Source of the DNA: Taudactylus pleione
Taxonomy: Eukaryota > Chordata > Amphibia > Anura > Myobatrachidae
Assembly (NCBI GenBank): GCA_031769625.1
Contig: JAUIMM010000202.1
Location: 5,504,001 to 5,568,000 of the forward strand
Length of the DNA: 64,000 nucleotides
Direction of reading: 5' to 3'
The notes beneath the pieces were generated by a model that saw only the letters and a list, made by a program, of their open reading frames with translations, was not told the origin of the DNA and ran no database searches. Positions 33,375 through 44,599 of this stretch are shown here, piece after piece (position 1 is the stretch's first letter; each line of letters starts with the position of its first letter). The translations under genes and the position numbers were made by a program.

Positions 33375-34472
33375 CAGCCATGGACAAAAGTTTTGAGAAT
33401 GACACAAGTATTGGTTTTCTCAAAGTTTTCTGCTTCAGTGTTTTTAGACCTTTTTGTCAGATGTTATACTGACGTAAAATACAAGTATTTACAAGCAGTT
33501 CATAAGTGTCAAAGGCTTTTATTGACAGTTACATTAAGTTTATGCAAAGAGTCAATATTTGCAGTGTTGACCCTTCTTTTTCAAGACCTCTGCAATTCGC
33601 CAAGGCATGCTGTCAATCAACTTCTGGGCCACACACTGACTGATGGTCGCCCAATCTTGCCTAATCAATGCTTGGAGTTTGTCAGAATTTGTGGGTTTTT
33701 GTTTGTCCACCCGCGTCTTGAGGATTGAACAGAAGTTGTCAATGGGATTAAGGTCTAGGGAGTTTCCTGGCCATGGACCCAAAATTTTGATGTTTTGTTC
33801 CCCAAGCCACTTAGTTATCACTTTTGCCTTATGTGTCAATGCAACAGTAAAGCATCCTGAGACCATTCATGTGTGGGGTTGCTTCTCAGCCAAGGGAGTG
33901 GCCTCACTCACAATTTTGCCTAAGAACACAGCTATGAATAAAGAATGGTACCAAAACATCCTCCAAGAGCAACTTCTCCCAACCATCCAAGAACAGTTTG
34001 GTGACGAACAATGCCTTTTCCAGCATGATGGAGCACCTTGTTATAAGGCAAAAGTGATAACTAAGTGGCTCGGTGAACAATACATCAAAATTTTGGGTCC
34101 AAGTCCAGGAAACTCCCAAGACCTTAATCCCATTGAGAACATGTGGTCAAACCCACAAATTCTGACAAACTCCAAGCATTGATTAGGCAAGAATGGGCGG
34201 CCGTCAGTTAGTATGTGGCCCAGAAGTTGATTGACAGCATGCCAAGGCGAATTACAGAGGTCTCAAAAAAAAGAAGGGTCAACACTGCAAATACTGACTC
34301 TTTGCATAAACTTAATGTAATTGCCAATAAAAGCCTATGACACTTATGAAATGCTTGTAATTTACTTCAGTATACCATGGTAAAATCTGACAAAAAGGTC
34401 TAAAAACACTGAAGCAACAAACTTTGTGAAAACCAATACTTGTGACCTACTCACAACTTTTGGCCATGGCTG
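33375..34472. mobile_element. Rearranged Tc1/mariner element, mirror-image structure
   Basis: Ends CAGCCATGGACAAAAGTTTT and AAACTTTTGGCCATGGCTG with TA on both sides (33373-33374, 34473-34474). The left half (minus strand, 33866-33552) and right half (plus strand, about 33845-34182) both encode the C-terminal part of a Tc1 transposase: KVITKWLGEQNIKILGPWPG against KVITKWLGEQYIKILGPSPG, each followed by the DLNPI catalytic-acid region. The right half also keeps QHDGAPCYKAK, which holds the second catalytic Asp. The N-terminal DNA-binding domain is absent. Arms of about 430-465 bp are inverted copies of the same 3' end, so this is a deletion/inversion derivative and cannot encode an active enzyme. 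Confidence 0.92.
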
Positions 34473-34474
34473 TA

Positions 34475-35165
34475 TGTACTACATTTGCTATATGCTGCAA
34501 ATTATGTTGTGATTTCAAGGATCCTGTATTGACATTTGATCATCTTTATACTCCAGAATTCTGCTCTCATTTTACTGATTCTAGCCCCAGTAACACATAC
34601 TCAGTTATATACCACTAGTGACATAAAGCTCCTGAATAACAATCTGGAAGTATGCCAATGTAACAAACAACATCACAGAATATAAAATGATCAGTAAACG
34701 GATCCCCTGATGCAGGTTTTTTGGGAATACGCTGCTCACTAATATATATGCAGCCAGTTTTGTTCCTTGCAGGATACTCTGTAGTAAAGATATTTATATT
34801 ATTTATAATTACCGGCACATATGGCACCTTTATGCTGGGAATCATGGGCGGATGCCAAGCAGGAGCATAAACAAATGCAGCTCCTTGTAATGTGCACCCA
34901 GTTTGTGCAGTTAGCAGAGCCTGTGCAGACTAGTGTGACGGTGCACTCAGAAAGTGCTGTGTTTTTATCTTGATTAATTCAGAATGATTTATGCTCAAGA
35001 AAATGAATATGAGACAACTGGAAAGTGTGTGCAGTGAACTGCGTCTAGCCTAGTCAATCATAAAAATACAGTAGTATTCAATAGGAAAATAAATGATATC
35101 ATGTAGAACCATGGATAGCTCCTGACTTACAGTATGTTAGTGTAGTAGTAAGTAGTGTCATCTAT
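34475..35165. other. Intron sequence, nothing recognised
   Basis: AT-rich. No feature supported. Confidence 0.5.
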
Positions 35166-35199
35166 CCAACAAACTCATCTCTCTCGTCTTGTCTCTCTA

Positions 35200-35312
35200 T
35201 AGAGAGAGAGAAAAAGGAGGGATAGAGAGAAACGGGGAGAGAAAGAGAGTGAAAGATAAAAAAGTGTGTGAGAGTAATAGAGAGAAAGAGTGTGTGTGAG
35301 AGAGAGAGAGAA
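35200..35312. repeat. GA-rich low-complexity tract
   Basis: AGAGAGAGA and AAAGAGAGTGA runs, no fixed unit. Confidence 0.8.
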
Positions 35313-35395
35313 ATGGAGATACTGCAGCAGCTGTCACTATGTGTGATAGATCGTTCGAGATTTGGGTTTGGGACACGTATATGGATGTGCTATAT

Positions 35396-35409
35396 ATGCT
35401 ATATATATA

Positions 35410-35442
<33 letters not shown>
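35396..35442. repeat. (TA)n microsatellite
   Basis: Two TA runs around TTTA. Confidence 0.9.
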
Positions 35443-35444
<2 letters not shown>

Positions 35445-36591
35445 CTTCTTACACACCTGGAATACAGATGAATGGAAGTGAAAATGCAACCCAACCAAGG
35501 CTGCAGGGCTGATGTAAATCCCAGAGCTGTGTATTGATCCACTTCTATCTGAGAATCGATAGCAGTGTTTTATGAGGGCATTACAGGCCCTTTCCCTGCA
35601 GGCTATAGACTGTACCTCTATACTGGTTAAACAGTCAAATTCATGTGACCTCTTGATGTATGTTACAAACCCTAGATTACATAAAAGGCCATTTCTTTAT
35701 AAGTGGGGTTGTTGTCATCCTCACAATAGAGGGGACTCTTTCAATATCTAGACAAAAGACTAGTCAATAAACTAACATTATATCTGTACATTAAAGTAAT
35801 AATTTATAACCTCAGCATTACGTTATACAGTAATATATCATTTATATGTGATTTCTAGAAAAAAAACAAAAAACCTTAAATATTATAATTTTTCTCGTCT
35901 TTAAACAATTTTTCCAAAATTACAAATATGTTCTTATCGTGTGCAACTATATTATACTGACACACAAGCATTATCTGCATCTCTCTATGGGCATTCCTTT
36001 ACAAAGGGTCTGCGTTTTTGTCATTAGTGTGATACACAACATCTTTGTTACAGTATCTGTATCCTGTATTCCCTAAGGTGTATTCCAAGCACCTGACACA
36101 GTCATCACTCTACTCCTGGGATAAAGACAGTTGAAATGACCAGATAGCTATATAATATTATCTTGTGGCTCTGTAATGCTGACACATCTCACTAAACAAT
36201 AGGGAAGTTCTTGCACATGTGACAAGAGTGTGGGTTAAATGGTGAAAACCTGCTAACAATGGCACATAAATCTCTCTCCATGCTTGTCAAAGCCTCTCCC
36301 TCCCTGCTTCTCAGGCTGATTAATAGGACAGGTTCAATATTCAACTGCTGAGATGGTCAAAATTATATTGGATGCGGGAAGCCAACAGGGAGGAGCCTGC
36401 ATCTTGCCATATCCCATTAACAGATAGAATTTGTAATATGGTCCAGTAAACAGCACATGCTCCGAAGCAAAGCAAAGGGAACATACTGCCAAACCCAACC
36501 TTTACCAGGAAAGCACGACTATAAATTGCGAGAGAGAGTGAGAATGTCAACAGATTAACAACATATATTAAATCACATACTACATTTACAT

Positions 36592-36593
36592 AG

Positions 36594-36654
<61 letters not shown>
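36592..36654. repeat. (CTAT)n microsatellite
   Basis: About 15 perfect units, 230 bp inside intron 1 from the exon 1 donor. Confidence 0.95.
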
Positions 36655-36885
36655 ATCACATGTATACAGAGGTTTAGGCAGTCTTTATTACGTTCTATGA
36701 GCAATGCAATCATTTAACATTTTGCCCTGCTAGGTGTGGCATTAGTTTGCAGTACGATGCTACTTTTCTGCCAATTATAATGTTTACATTTGGAAACATT
36801 GTATCACACAATGAATTATCTGAGAGATCAGCATAACTGCCACAATGTGAGAACAGTAGCAATTCCCATGTCGGACACTACTCAC

Positions 36886-37287
36886 CATGATGGAGAAGAC
36901 CAATGCCACTATGTTGACTGGCCAGACTGGGCAGAAGCAGGAGAAAATGGCCAGGACCAGATAATCAGTGGGCCTGCCCTGCTCCTGGGCGGTGGTAGTA
37001 GCTGTAGAGGAAGCCCTGGCAAGGCTGGCCCGGGAGGGTGAGAGGGGGGCAGACTCCAGCTGTCCTGCCGACACTGACTTGTAGGGCATGCTGTGGCCAT
37101 TCTGGTCCAAGTCCCCTATGGACTTCTCACTGGACATGGTCACTGAGAAAGACTTCTTCATCCCATTCTCTTCTTTTGCTTCAGAGCCAGAAGTGAGGAG
37201 TTTCTCAGTCTCATGAGCATCTGCAGGTAAAGGGTTACCTGATCCCCCCAGTGCCTTCTCATACTGGGCATCTGTGTTAATGGCCAT
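36886..37287 (-). CDS. TRARG1: TRARG1 (TUSC5) exon 1: N-terminal domain and first CD225 hydrophobic segment
   Basis: Encodes the first 134 residues of trafficking regulator of GLUT4 1, a small CD225/dispanin-family membrane protein that in mammals sits on GLUT4 vesicles of fat and muscle cells and helps insulin-responsive recycling. The start is the ATG at 37287, opening [15 protein letters not shown]. Residues 1-105 are hydrophilic and Ser-rich, presumed cytosolic, with an [16 protein letters not shown] patch that matches the mammalian SPSRASSRRASS region. Residues 108-134 form the first membrane-embedded segment with the family signature [18 protein letters not shown]; its paired cysteines are typical palmitoylation sites. 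The reading frame runs on past FSIM, but a consensus donor (ATCATG|GTGAGT) stands exactly where mammalian TRARG1 continues IMSRSS, so I end the exon at 36886 in phase 0. PRRT-type relatives are the main alternative, but the N-terminal similarity favours TRARG1. The identification is from remembered family sequence, not a search. Confidence 0.93.
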
Positions 37288-37800
37288 GACAGTGATAGTG
37301 TCTCCAAAAGACTGCCTATTGCAGTATTAAAAATAATAAAAAAAAGGTGGTAAACTTCTGTCTCAGGGCTGCTAAAATGCCATGGAGGCAATGACAACAG
37401 AAGCGCTTGCAAAGTATTAAATCTTTTTCTTTTCTTGCTTGTAAAAAAAGAAAACAGAGGAGATGTTAGTGAGGCAGACGAGAGCTGGATGGAGAGTTGG
37501 GTGGTGTAAGGATCCTGTGCGAAGCTCTAGCTCTTTGGTAGATTTGCTGCAGACTGCTGCTGCCCTGCCCCAGCCTCTGCTAAAGGCTTCTCAAGTGGAA
37601 TCGTCCTCTCAGGACGAACCAACTGAGATGCTGGGCTGATGTCACAATCAGATTCTTGCAGTTTTCACACTGAGCAGCATCACAGGATTCTCCTGGGTGT
37701 TAACAGTGGAATTCCTCAGCTCCTGAGATCTCCCCTACATCCATGCATTGCACAGGCTTTTTATTATGCTTCTCTCTGTGTCTTTATGCAAATATTCATT
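37288..37800 (-). promoter_or_regulatory. TRARG1 5' leader and presumed proximal promoter
   Basis: Sequence directly upstream of the TRARG1 ATG. It is locally free of recognisable transposons, unlike its surroundings. On the minus strand there is a TATA-like ATAATAAAAAG at about 37768-37757 and a POU octamer ATGCAAAT (plus 37786-37793). A minimal upstream ORF (ATG GCA TTT TAG, 37383-37372) lies about 85 nt before the main stop-free start region. A pyrimidine-rich stretch ending ATAG just before GCAGTC (about 37318) could be a 5'UTR splice acceptor, so a further non-coding exon is possible. No transcription start can be proved from sequence. Mammalian TRARG1 is driven by PPAR-gamma in fat; I did not find a clear DR1 site here. 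Confidence 0.45.
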
Positions 37801-37899
37801 ACACTCTCCTATGCATGAATTTATTGTGCTGTTTTTTTCTCTCTCCTGAGATATAAAAAATATACTGGTAGGTTAATTGGCTATAAATAACAATTAACC

Positions 37900-37938
37900 C
37901 TAGTGTGTGTGTGTGTGTGTATGTGTGTGTGTGTGTGG
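37900..37938. repeat. (TG)n microsatellite upstream of TRARG1
   Basis: About 18 TG units with one A interruption, at the distal edge of the presumed promoter. Confidence 0.9.
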
Positions 37939-38034
37939 TGCTTAGATGCCCTTTGCATTAAGGATGTTCTGATGTCGCCATGATATCACCATGTCATGTC
38001 ACTACTTCAGTCATATGATATATAGATTGCAGGA

Positions 38035-39060
38035 TAGAAGGATGGCATGTGGCACACAAGCAAATGAGAAGAGGACATCCACAAAAGGAGGTGATAAGGG
38101 AGCATATGGGCTCATAAAATGAGAAGAGGGCATGTGTGGCACAAGCAGTTGATAATGGGCATGTGGGGCACAAGCAAATGAAAAGAGGGCATGTGTGACA
38201 CAAGCAGGTGAGGTTCCAGCATGTGGGGCACAAGCAAATGAGACGAAGGTATGTGTGGCACAAGCAAGTGATGAGAGGCATGTGGGGCAAAAACAAATTA
38301 GAAAATGGCATGTGTGGCACAAGCAGGTATGGTCCCACAATGTGGGGCACACACAAATGAGAAGAAGACATACATGGTACAAAAAGGTGATAGAGGAGCA
38401 TATGGGCACATAAAATAAGAAGATTACATGTGTGGCACAAGCAGGTGAGGTCCCGGCATGTGGGGCACAAGAAATGAAAAGACAGCATGTGGGGCACAAG
38501 CAAGTGAGGAAGGGGCATGTGTGGCAACAGGCAAATGAAATGTCAGCATATGTGGCACAAGTAGATGAGGTGGCATTTGGAGCACATGCAAATGAGAAGA
38601 GGGCATGCATGACACAAGCAGTTGAGGGAGTATGTGAGACACATGTAAATAAGATGTCATGTGTGGCACCGGCAGCTGATGGGGGCATGTGGGGCATAAG
38701 CAAATGAGAAGAAGGCATGTGGGGCACAAGCAGGTAACCATGCAGCATGTGGGGCACAAGCAGGTGACCATGCGGTATGTGGGGCACAAGCAGGTGATGA
38801 AGGGCATATATAGCACAAGCAAGTAGGGAGGGGGTTTGTGGTGCACATACAAATAAGAAGACTGCATGTGTGGCACAAGCATGTGAGGAGGGGGCATGTG
38901 GGGCACAAGCAAATGGGAATGTAGCATCTGTAACATAAGAAGGTGAGGAGGGGGCATGTGGGGTACAAGCAAATGAGAAGAGGGCATGTATGGCACATGT
39001 TGGGCATGAGCAAATGAGAAAAGGGCATGTGGAGAACAAACGGGAGTAGGGTTTATGTGT
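38035..39060. repeat. 30/60-bp minisatellite upstream of TRARG1
   Basis: About 34 units of a roughly 30-bp repeat in two alternating forms, GGCATGTGTGGCACAAGCAG+GTGAGG... and GGCATGTGGGGCACAAGCAA+ATGAGAAGAG..., so the higher-order period is about 60 bp. Open minus-strand frames of up to 365 codons (Cys/His/Pro-rich) come from the 3n unit length and exist in three overlapping frames, which argues against coding. Starts about 750 bp upstream of the TRARG1 ATG. Confidence 0.9.
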
Positions 39061-39459
39061 GGCTATGGATTGAAATATATTGGTTATATAGTAATTGTGG
39101 GGAAACAAAAATAGTTCATAAATATGCCCCGCAGCCCTTTCTTTGGTATTGATCTGTTGCAGCCCATTGTGAAAATAGTATTTTTGTTCTTCAATTGTTG
39201 TCCAATGTGAAGTAAGTTATTTTATTCTTTATATCTGTCATTTCATGTCACAATGTAATAGGGGGAAATTAAATCCTTGCTTACTAGCAACGTCTGCTGC
39301 TAAATGGCAGTCACAAACAAATAAATGGTTAACCACAAACATCAATAGAAACTGTTTAGCATTAGAAAATCAGTGTCACAAAAAACCCTTCCCCTCCCCC
39401 GCAGGAACAGCAACCCTGGGCTGACAGCCATAGGGCTCATTGTGGAGTGTGGAGTTAGA
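39061..39459. other. Upstream flank, nothing recognised
   Basis: AT-rich. No feature supported. Confidence 0.5.
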
Positions 39460-39640
39460 AAAGGTGAAAATTACAGGTCCCAGTAATGTCTCACATGCCT
39501 TTAGTGCTGGAAAACTACAAGTGCCAGCATGCCCTGGTACCTAGAGCCCACTGGAACCTGTTGTCCACCTGTAGAAAACCACTGTAAAAAAAATTCAGAC
39601 AAATTAGATAACATATTTTTATTGCACTGCCCTTTATGTC
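39460..39640. repeat. Degenerate fragment of the passenger cassette
   Basis: Has AACTACAAGTGCCAGCATGC, then CCCACTGGAACCTGTTGTCC and a CACCTGTAGAAAACC...AAAAAAATTCAG ending, the same order as in the cassette copies at 22.85 kb and 42.53 kb. Confidence 0.5.
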
Positions 39641-39699
39641 AGGGGCATATTAGCCATACAGTTTACCGAGAAGTTTCCAAATAAGTCAATGGCATCATG

Positions 39700-40845
39700 A
39701 ATGTGCCTGAAGTTTTTTTTATTAATCACTCAGGGCAAGATTAACAATGGGGTGGGTGGAGCTGCAGCTCCAGGCTCACCATGATAATAGGCCCACAATA
39801 TTTTAAAAATAATTATAACTCACCAAGGGAGGAAGGGGCATAGTACCCAGTGGAAGGTAGAGCTTAGTGCCTCAATAAAAGACAGACCTTAGTGTCTTAG
39901 TGCCATGGCAGGAGATGTATGCACTTGTTGGGATGCACGCAAAAGATGCTTCCCTGCCATTCAGAAAGAATAGGCAGAATTCTTTGCCTAATGAGTGTGT
40001 GTGTGAACCTGGGGCGCTCCTGAGTGTAAGCAAGCCTGGTAGGTAAGAAGTTTTTCCCTAGTAAGAAAACAAGGACTGATTTGAAAAGTGTATTACCTAC
40101 TCTGGGCGCTACTCCAGTTTTAACCATTGGGGTGATCAGTGAAATAGGAGGTTTGAGATATTACATGAAACAAAAAATACATTTATTCATTGGAATAAAA
40201 ACATGAATAAAAACATGTAGACATAAAAACATGAAAGTATCCAGTAATTGGGATATTCAATAGGGATAGTCTTGGGTCACAGGGGAGACACAGATAGGAC
40301 AGGGGTATTGCTAGGTGCATAAATTTGTGCACAGAAATTCCAATAGGATAAATTTATCCAGTAGGAATTACCAGTTTAGAAATAAACTGGATAATTGGAA
40401 ATAGTGCACAGATGGTGCTGTGAGTTGGTTCATAGATATGGAAAATCCTACCAGAGAAGACATGGGGAGCTAGCGGGTGTTGTTGCAGGGTTTTACAGGT
40501 CATTCCCGTGTTAGATCCTGCAAGTCACCTGGGTTGGATTGCCAGATCACTCCACCCAGGACTCCAACCCTGTCCCCTTTTACACCAAGGAGCTACCCGG
40601 GTTAACCCTGCAATAACCTGGGTTTTAGCTCTGGTGTAAAAGGGGTATAAGTAATACCAGCTATATGAAGTGGATATTTAATCTACAATATGCTGGTAGA
40701 AGCTCTGAGAGACATATATTGTCGACCGCAATTAGGCCACGCCCCCAATAGTAATGGGGCGCAGGCCGGCTGTCTACAGCCCTGATAATAGATGCCACAC
40801 TAAATATTACTACATTTTCCCCAGAAAATTATATTACACTATTAG
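39700..40845. other. Upstream flank, nothing recognised
   Basis: Mixed sequence with no supported gene. Some parts look repeat-derived but I could not assign them. Confidence 0.4.
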
Positions 40846-40849
40846 GGGT

Positions 40850-40998
40850 AAATTTACTAATATGGGAGTTCTATTTAAGAAGTGATGTTTCCCATAGCAA
40901 TCAATCAGATTCCAGGTATTATATTCTAGAAGGTCCTCGATAAATGAGAAGTAGAATCTGATTGGTTGAAAGATTCAGGAGTACATCAATAAATATGT
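40850..40998. mobile_element. Partial MITE of the GTTGCCCATAGCAACC type
   Basis: Left end GGGGTAAATTTACTAATATG and inner CCCATAGCAATCAATCAGAT remain; the right half is diverged after AATCTGATTGGTTG. Confidence 0.6.
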
Positions 40999-41011
40999 TT
41001 TAGATATTATT

Positions 41012-41305
41012 ATTGATATACTTTATTTATATGGCGCCACAAGAGTTCCGCAGTGCCTTACGAAGTACATAAACAAATGAGCAAACAAGAAAATAGCGAC
41101 TAACAGTACAAAACAATGCAGAACAAGGATATAGTTTATAAACATTGCTGCAATGCGATTGCGATCATAACACTCAATAAGGGCGTCAGCAAGCGTTAGG
41201 TGCCCTTGTGGGGAGTTTGGAGTAGACGATCTTATGAGTGAAGGAAGGAGAAGCACATGAGGGAAGAGGGTCCTGCTCATGAGAGCTTACTTTCTAAAGG
41301 AGAGG
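41012..41305. repeat. Dispersed repeat (TTTATATGGCGCCAC...GAGCTTAC type)
   Basis: TTTATTTATATGGCGCCACA, then TTCCGCAGTGCCTTACGAAG and, at the end, CATGAGAGCTTACTTTCTAA. I recognise this head and tail from a dispersed repeat widespread in frog and fish sequence; class uncertain. Confidence 0.5.
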
Positions 41306-41330
41306 GGCAGGCAGACAGGGGTGACTTAGG

Positions 41331-43122
41331 GCCGTATTCAATTTGAGGCGAAAAGTCAGTTTTCGCCTGTTTTCGGCAAAAACTTTTCGCCGATGACATA
41401 ATTTTCGCCTGTTTGGCTTTTACCCCGTACTCAATTTGGAAAACTTTCCACCTAGGTGGAAAGTCAATGCAATGTAATAGGCGAAAAAGTATCGCCTATG
41501 AATAGCAGGCGGAAAAAAGTGCAAAATTGGGATTTAGGGGTGCAACATTGCGGGAAGCCCCGTGCAGCCTTCAGACAGTCCCCCAAAGGTAATCTGTGTA
41601 AAAAAAATTAAAAAACACTTAAGGACACCCCAAAAAATCACTTTGAATTTGGGGGGCAAAAAAAAAAAAATGGGGGGACAAAGTTAACTATCGAACTTGA
41701 CTCTGGGGGGGTTCCCAAGTATGCCCCAGGTGTTTTTTTCATGCACCTGCTTGCAACAGGTGGGTTTTTCACGATTTTTTTCAACTCACTTTAGCAACTT
41801 TAAAATATGCTGAACCCCATTTTCAAGTACCTCAAATTTGCTGGGCATAGTTATTTTTCCCTAAAAGAACTTCTAAATGCTCTTCTGCATCACCTTATTC
41901 AAAGCCGCATTTATGCACCAGCCACGGCTATTAGAAACCCTAACTTCCTTCAGGAGATAAAAATGGGGGTACCCTTTGTCATCCCCTATGTCTACACATC
42001 TTTAGGGGGATCCCTGGAATATTTCCCGAAAATTCCCGTTGTGTTTAACCTGTAAAAAAAATGGGTTAAAAGTTTTTTTAAAAATGACATAGGGTCCCCC
42101 CCCCAAAAGCCAAACCAGCCCCAAGCTTGCCAGCCAGTCCTGGTTTCCAAAAATACTGGGAACAAATGTGTAGGGTTCCACCATATTTTAGAAACCACCA
42201 GGCTGCAGGGACTAGTCCTGGTTTTAAATATAGGGCGAAAAAAAGATGTGGGGATACCCCTATATTTAAGACCAGCACCAAACCCAACCGACTGGGGTGC
42301 AATGCCACAGCCCGGAGACTCAATCACTGGGGCTCCAGGTCCAAAGCATTTGCACCCCAAGTCAGTCAGCACAAGCTGGTGATCTCGGGGGAGTCGGGGA
42401 CCCCCCAAAGAAGGGCCCCCCCCTCCCGAGCACCACAGGCTTACGCTGAAGTCTGGGGCTCTTCCCCATACCCCTGGAGCGGCAGGTATGGGGGTAATGG
42501 GGGGGCTAATAATGTAAAACGATTGTATTTTACAGTGGAACTACAAGTGCCAGTATGCCTGCCATTTTGCACTTGTGGAACTACAAGTGCCAGCAGACAT
42601 GCGGGACCTGTAACTTCACTGTAAAATAGTTAAATAAAGACAAAACACACACACTGTGATTAGTATAACTTTATTACACACACCTACCCATTCACACATA
42701 CTTACCTATACCAGATGTTTCTGTCCCCTTGTCCAGTAGAATATCCTTAATGACTGGCCTTGCAAACAGAAAAAACATACTCACCTATATCCTGGCACTG
42801 GTCTCCGTAGAAATCCATGAACTTGGCAAACAAAAAAACGAGGTCACGATCCACGTACCCAGATCTGTATGTGTGTTGCCACACATACAGATCCCTCCCG
42901 AATGCCAGCTGACGGGACTGCACAGAGCTTGCACGTCCCGACAGCCAATCAGCGGTTGCGCTGACTGTAGAGCGGCCGCTGACTGGCTCTGGCTACTGAT
43001 AGTTCCCACGTGGATATAGCGGGCACCCGCGCGAAAAGTTTTCGCCTCCAAACTGCCGATGTAGGCGAAAACGGGATTTCGCTGGCAGAGGCGAAAATGC
43101 CACTTCAAATTGAATACGGGCC
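41331..43122. mobile_element. Foldback element with GGCCGTATTCAATTTG ends, carrying the passenger cassette
   Basis: Left GGCCGTATTCAATTTGAGGC pairs with right CACTTCAAATTGAATACGGGCC; both ends are rich in GGCGAAAA motifs facing each other. TTA and ATA flank the two ends, suggesting a 3-bp duplication. The middle (42050-43015) matches the cassette at 57580-58430 and the arms of the 22-24.6 kb palindrome. No transposase domain recognised. Confidence 0.7.
42050..43015 (+). repeat. Passenger cassette, copy A
   Basis: Ordered landmarks: AAATGGGTTAAA, AACCAGCCCC, GGGTTCCACCATATTTTAGA, ACCAGCACCAAA, CAATGCCACAGCCCGGAGAC, TACAAGTGCCAGTATGCCTG, TATAACTTTATTACACACAC, TACTTACCTATACCAGATG, CCACACATACAGATC, CCGCTGACTGGCTCTGGCTA. 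Copies at 57580-58430 and, as two inverted arms, at 22240-23330 and 23445-24510. Confidence 0.75.
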
Positions 43123-43640
43123 ATAGATGGGGTAGACAGTGAGGAAGAAGCATGGAGTAGCGGGATAGATGCTTCTCCATTTTAAAGCTAAATTATAATT
43201 GCCTTTCTTGGGATAACTAATTTGCTATCTGCAGTTTTAATGCAGCACTACATACTCAAATTACTTGACTAAGAAAATGAGATACATGTTTGACATTACT
43301 TTGCCTTATATGTATTTCTACTACCAAGTATTAACAAAAGCTAAACTCTATGGAATAAGATCCTGCTACTAGGTCCTCTCCATGCTGCAATTTATCTTTC
43401 ATTAAGCACTTTATGAGCATAAATCCCTGGCATCTGACTTGTCTTCCACACCATCACTGCACTAGTTATCCTATTTCATTTTGGACATTAAGACAATGAT
43501 ATCTGCAGTATGCAATCTATACTGTATGGTGGTCACTAGAATGCTCTCTGTATTATATAGTGGGTATTGAGATATTTTATATATTGTAATAGAGGTCAGT
43601 GTGATGCTGTTTGTATGGCATGGCAACAGTCCTAGAGACA
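43123..43640. other. Upstream flank, nothing recognised
   Basis: AT-rich. No feature supported. Confidence 0.5.
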
Positions 43641-43649
43641 TGGTGAAAC

Positions 43650-44230
43650 CCCCCCTGTCCTCGACGCACCCCTACAGACTATAATACCCACAGTAGTAGT
43701 GCCCCTAATAAACATAATGCCCACAGCAGTAGTGCCCCTTATACAATGCCCACAGCAATAGTGCCCCTTACATATAATGCTCGCAGCAGTAGTGCCCCTT
43801 ATGCAATGCCCCCATTAGTAGTGCCCCTTATGGTAGTGCCCCAGTGGTAGTGCCCCTTATGCAGTTCCCCCAGTAGTGGTTCCCCTTATGCAGTGCTCCC
43901 TATTCAATTCCCCCATTAGTAATGGGGGCATTGAATAGGGGCATTAGCAATACCCCCAGTGGTAATGACCCCAGTAGCAATGCCCCCATTAGTAGTTCCC
44001 CCGGTACTAATGCTCTGGTAGTAGTGCCCCCATTAGTTAAGTCCCCAGTAGTAATGCCACCAGTAGTAGTGCCCACAGTAGTAATAGCCCTCTTTAGTAG
44101 TGCCCCTAGTTGTAATGCCCCCAGTAGTAGTGCCCCCATTAATAGTGTCCTCAGTAGTAGTGGCCCTTACACAAAAGAAACACAAAAAAGAAAACACAAA
44201 ATACTTACCTTAAGCCCCGCTCCTGCGTCC
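43650..44230. repeat. AGTAGTGCCCC minisatellite, second copy of the 11-kb array element
   Basis: Units such as CAGTAGTAGTGCCCCTTA and CCCCCAGTAGTAATGCC. Contains a local inversion: ATTCCCCCATTAGTAATGGG followed by GGCATTGAAT at about 43907-43935. The right flank AAACACAAAAAAGAAAACAC then CCCCGCTCCTG matches the sequence after the 11-kb array. Confidence 0.8.
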
Positions 44231-44599
44231 ACTGCCATCCGAGTGAAGTGCTCCTCGTTCCGCCTCCAAATAGAACTGATGGAAGATAGTTCCGCCCAAT
44301 TCCGGCCCACTTTAACCCCTGCATGGCAGTCACTAGGACACCCACTGTATTGCATGGTCAGCACATTATGAATAGCAGTCACTAGGATGTCATCTGTATC
44401 ACGTGGCATTGATTAATATATAATCTGTATTGTAACTATCTCTGGATGCTGTCTGTATTGTATATAAATCTCAGGGATGCCCCCTGTTTTAAATATAGGT
44501 CCCTAATATGCCTGGCTGTCATTTTCATTGTAGACCTGAGTTGCATGCAATCCATACGCAATGCCAATGTTCACTTAGTTGAGTCATTATTTGCAACAG

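Larger units (their letters stand above)
5421..36885 (-). other. TRARG1 intron 1 (about 31.5 kb)
   Basis: Bounded by the exon 1 donor GTGAGT (36885) and the exon 2 acceptor AG (5422-5421). It contains no other supportable cellular gene. Most identifiable sequence in it is transposon-derived, as listed in the separate entries. Both splice sites and the phase are clear, so the boundaries are firm if the two exons belong to one gene. Confidence 0.88.

Noticed and set aside
36784..36885. C-terminal extension of the exon 1 frame (after FSIM)
   Set aside because: A consensus GTGAGT donor follows FSIM and the true continuation is exon 2; the extension [10 protein letters not shown]... does not match the family.
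38011..39108. 365-codon minus-strand frame rich in Cys, His and Pro
   Set aside because: It is a direct read-through of the 30-bp minisatellite; several frames are open together and no unique domain is present.
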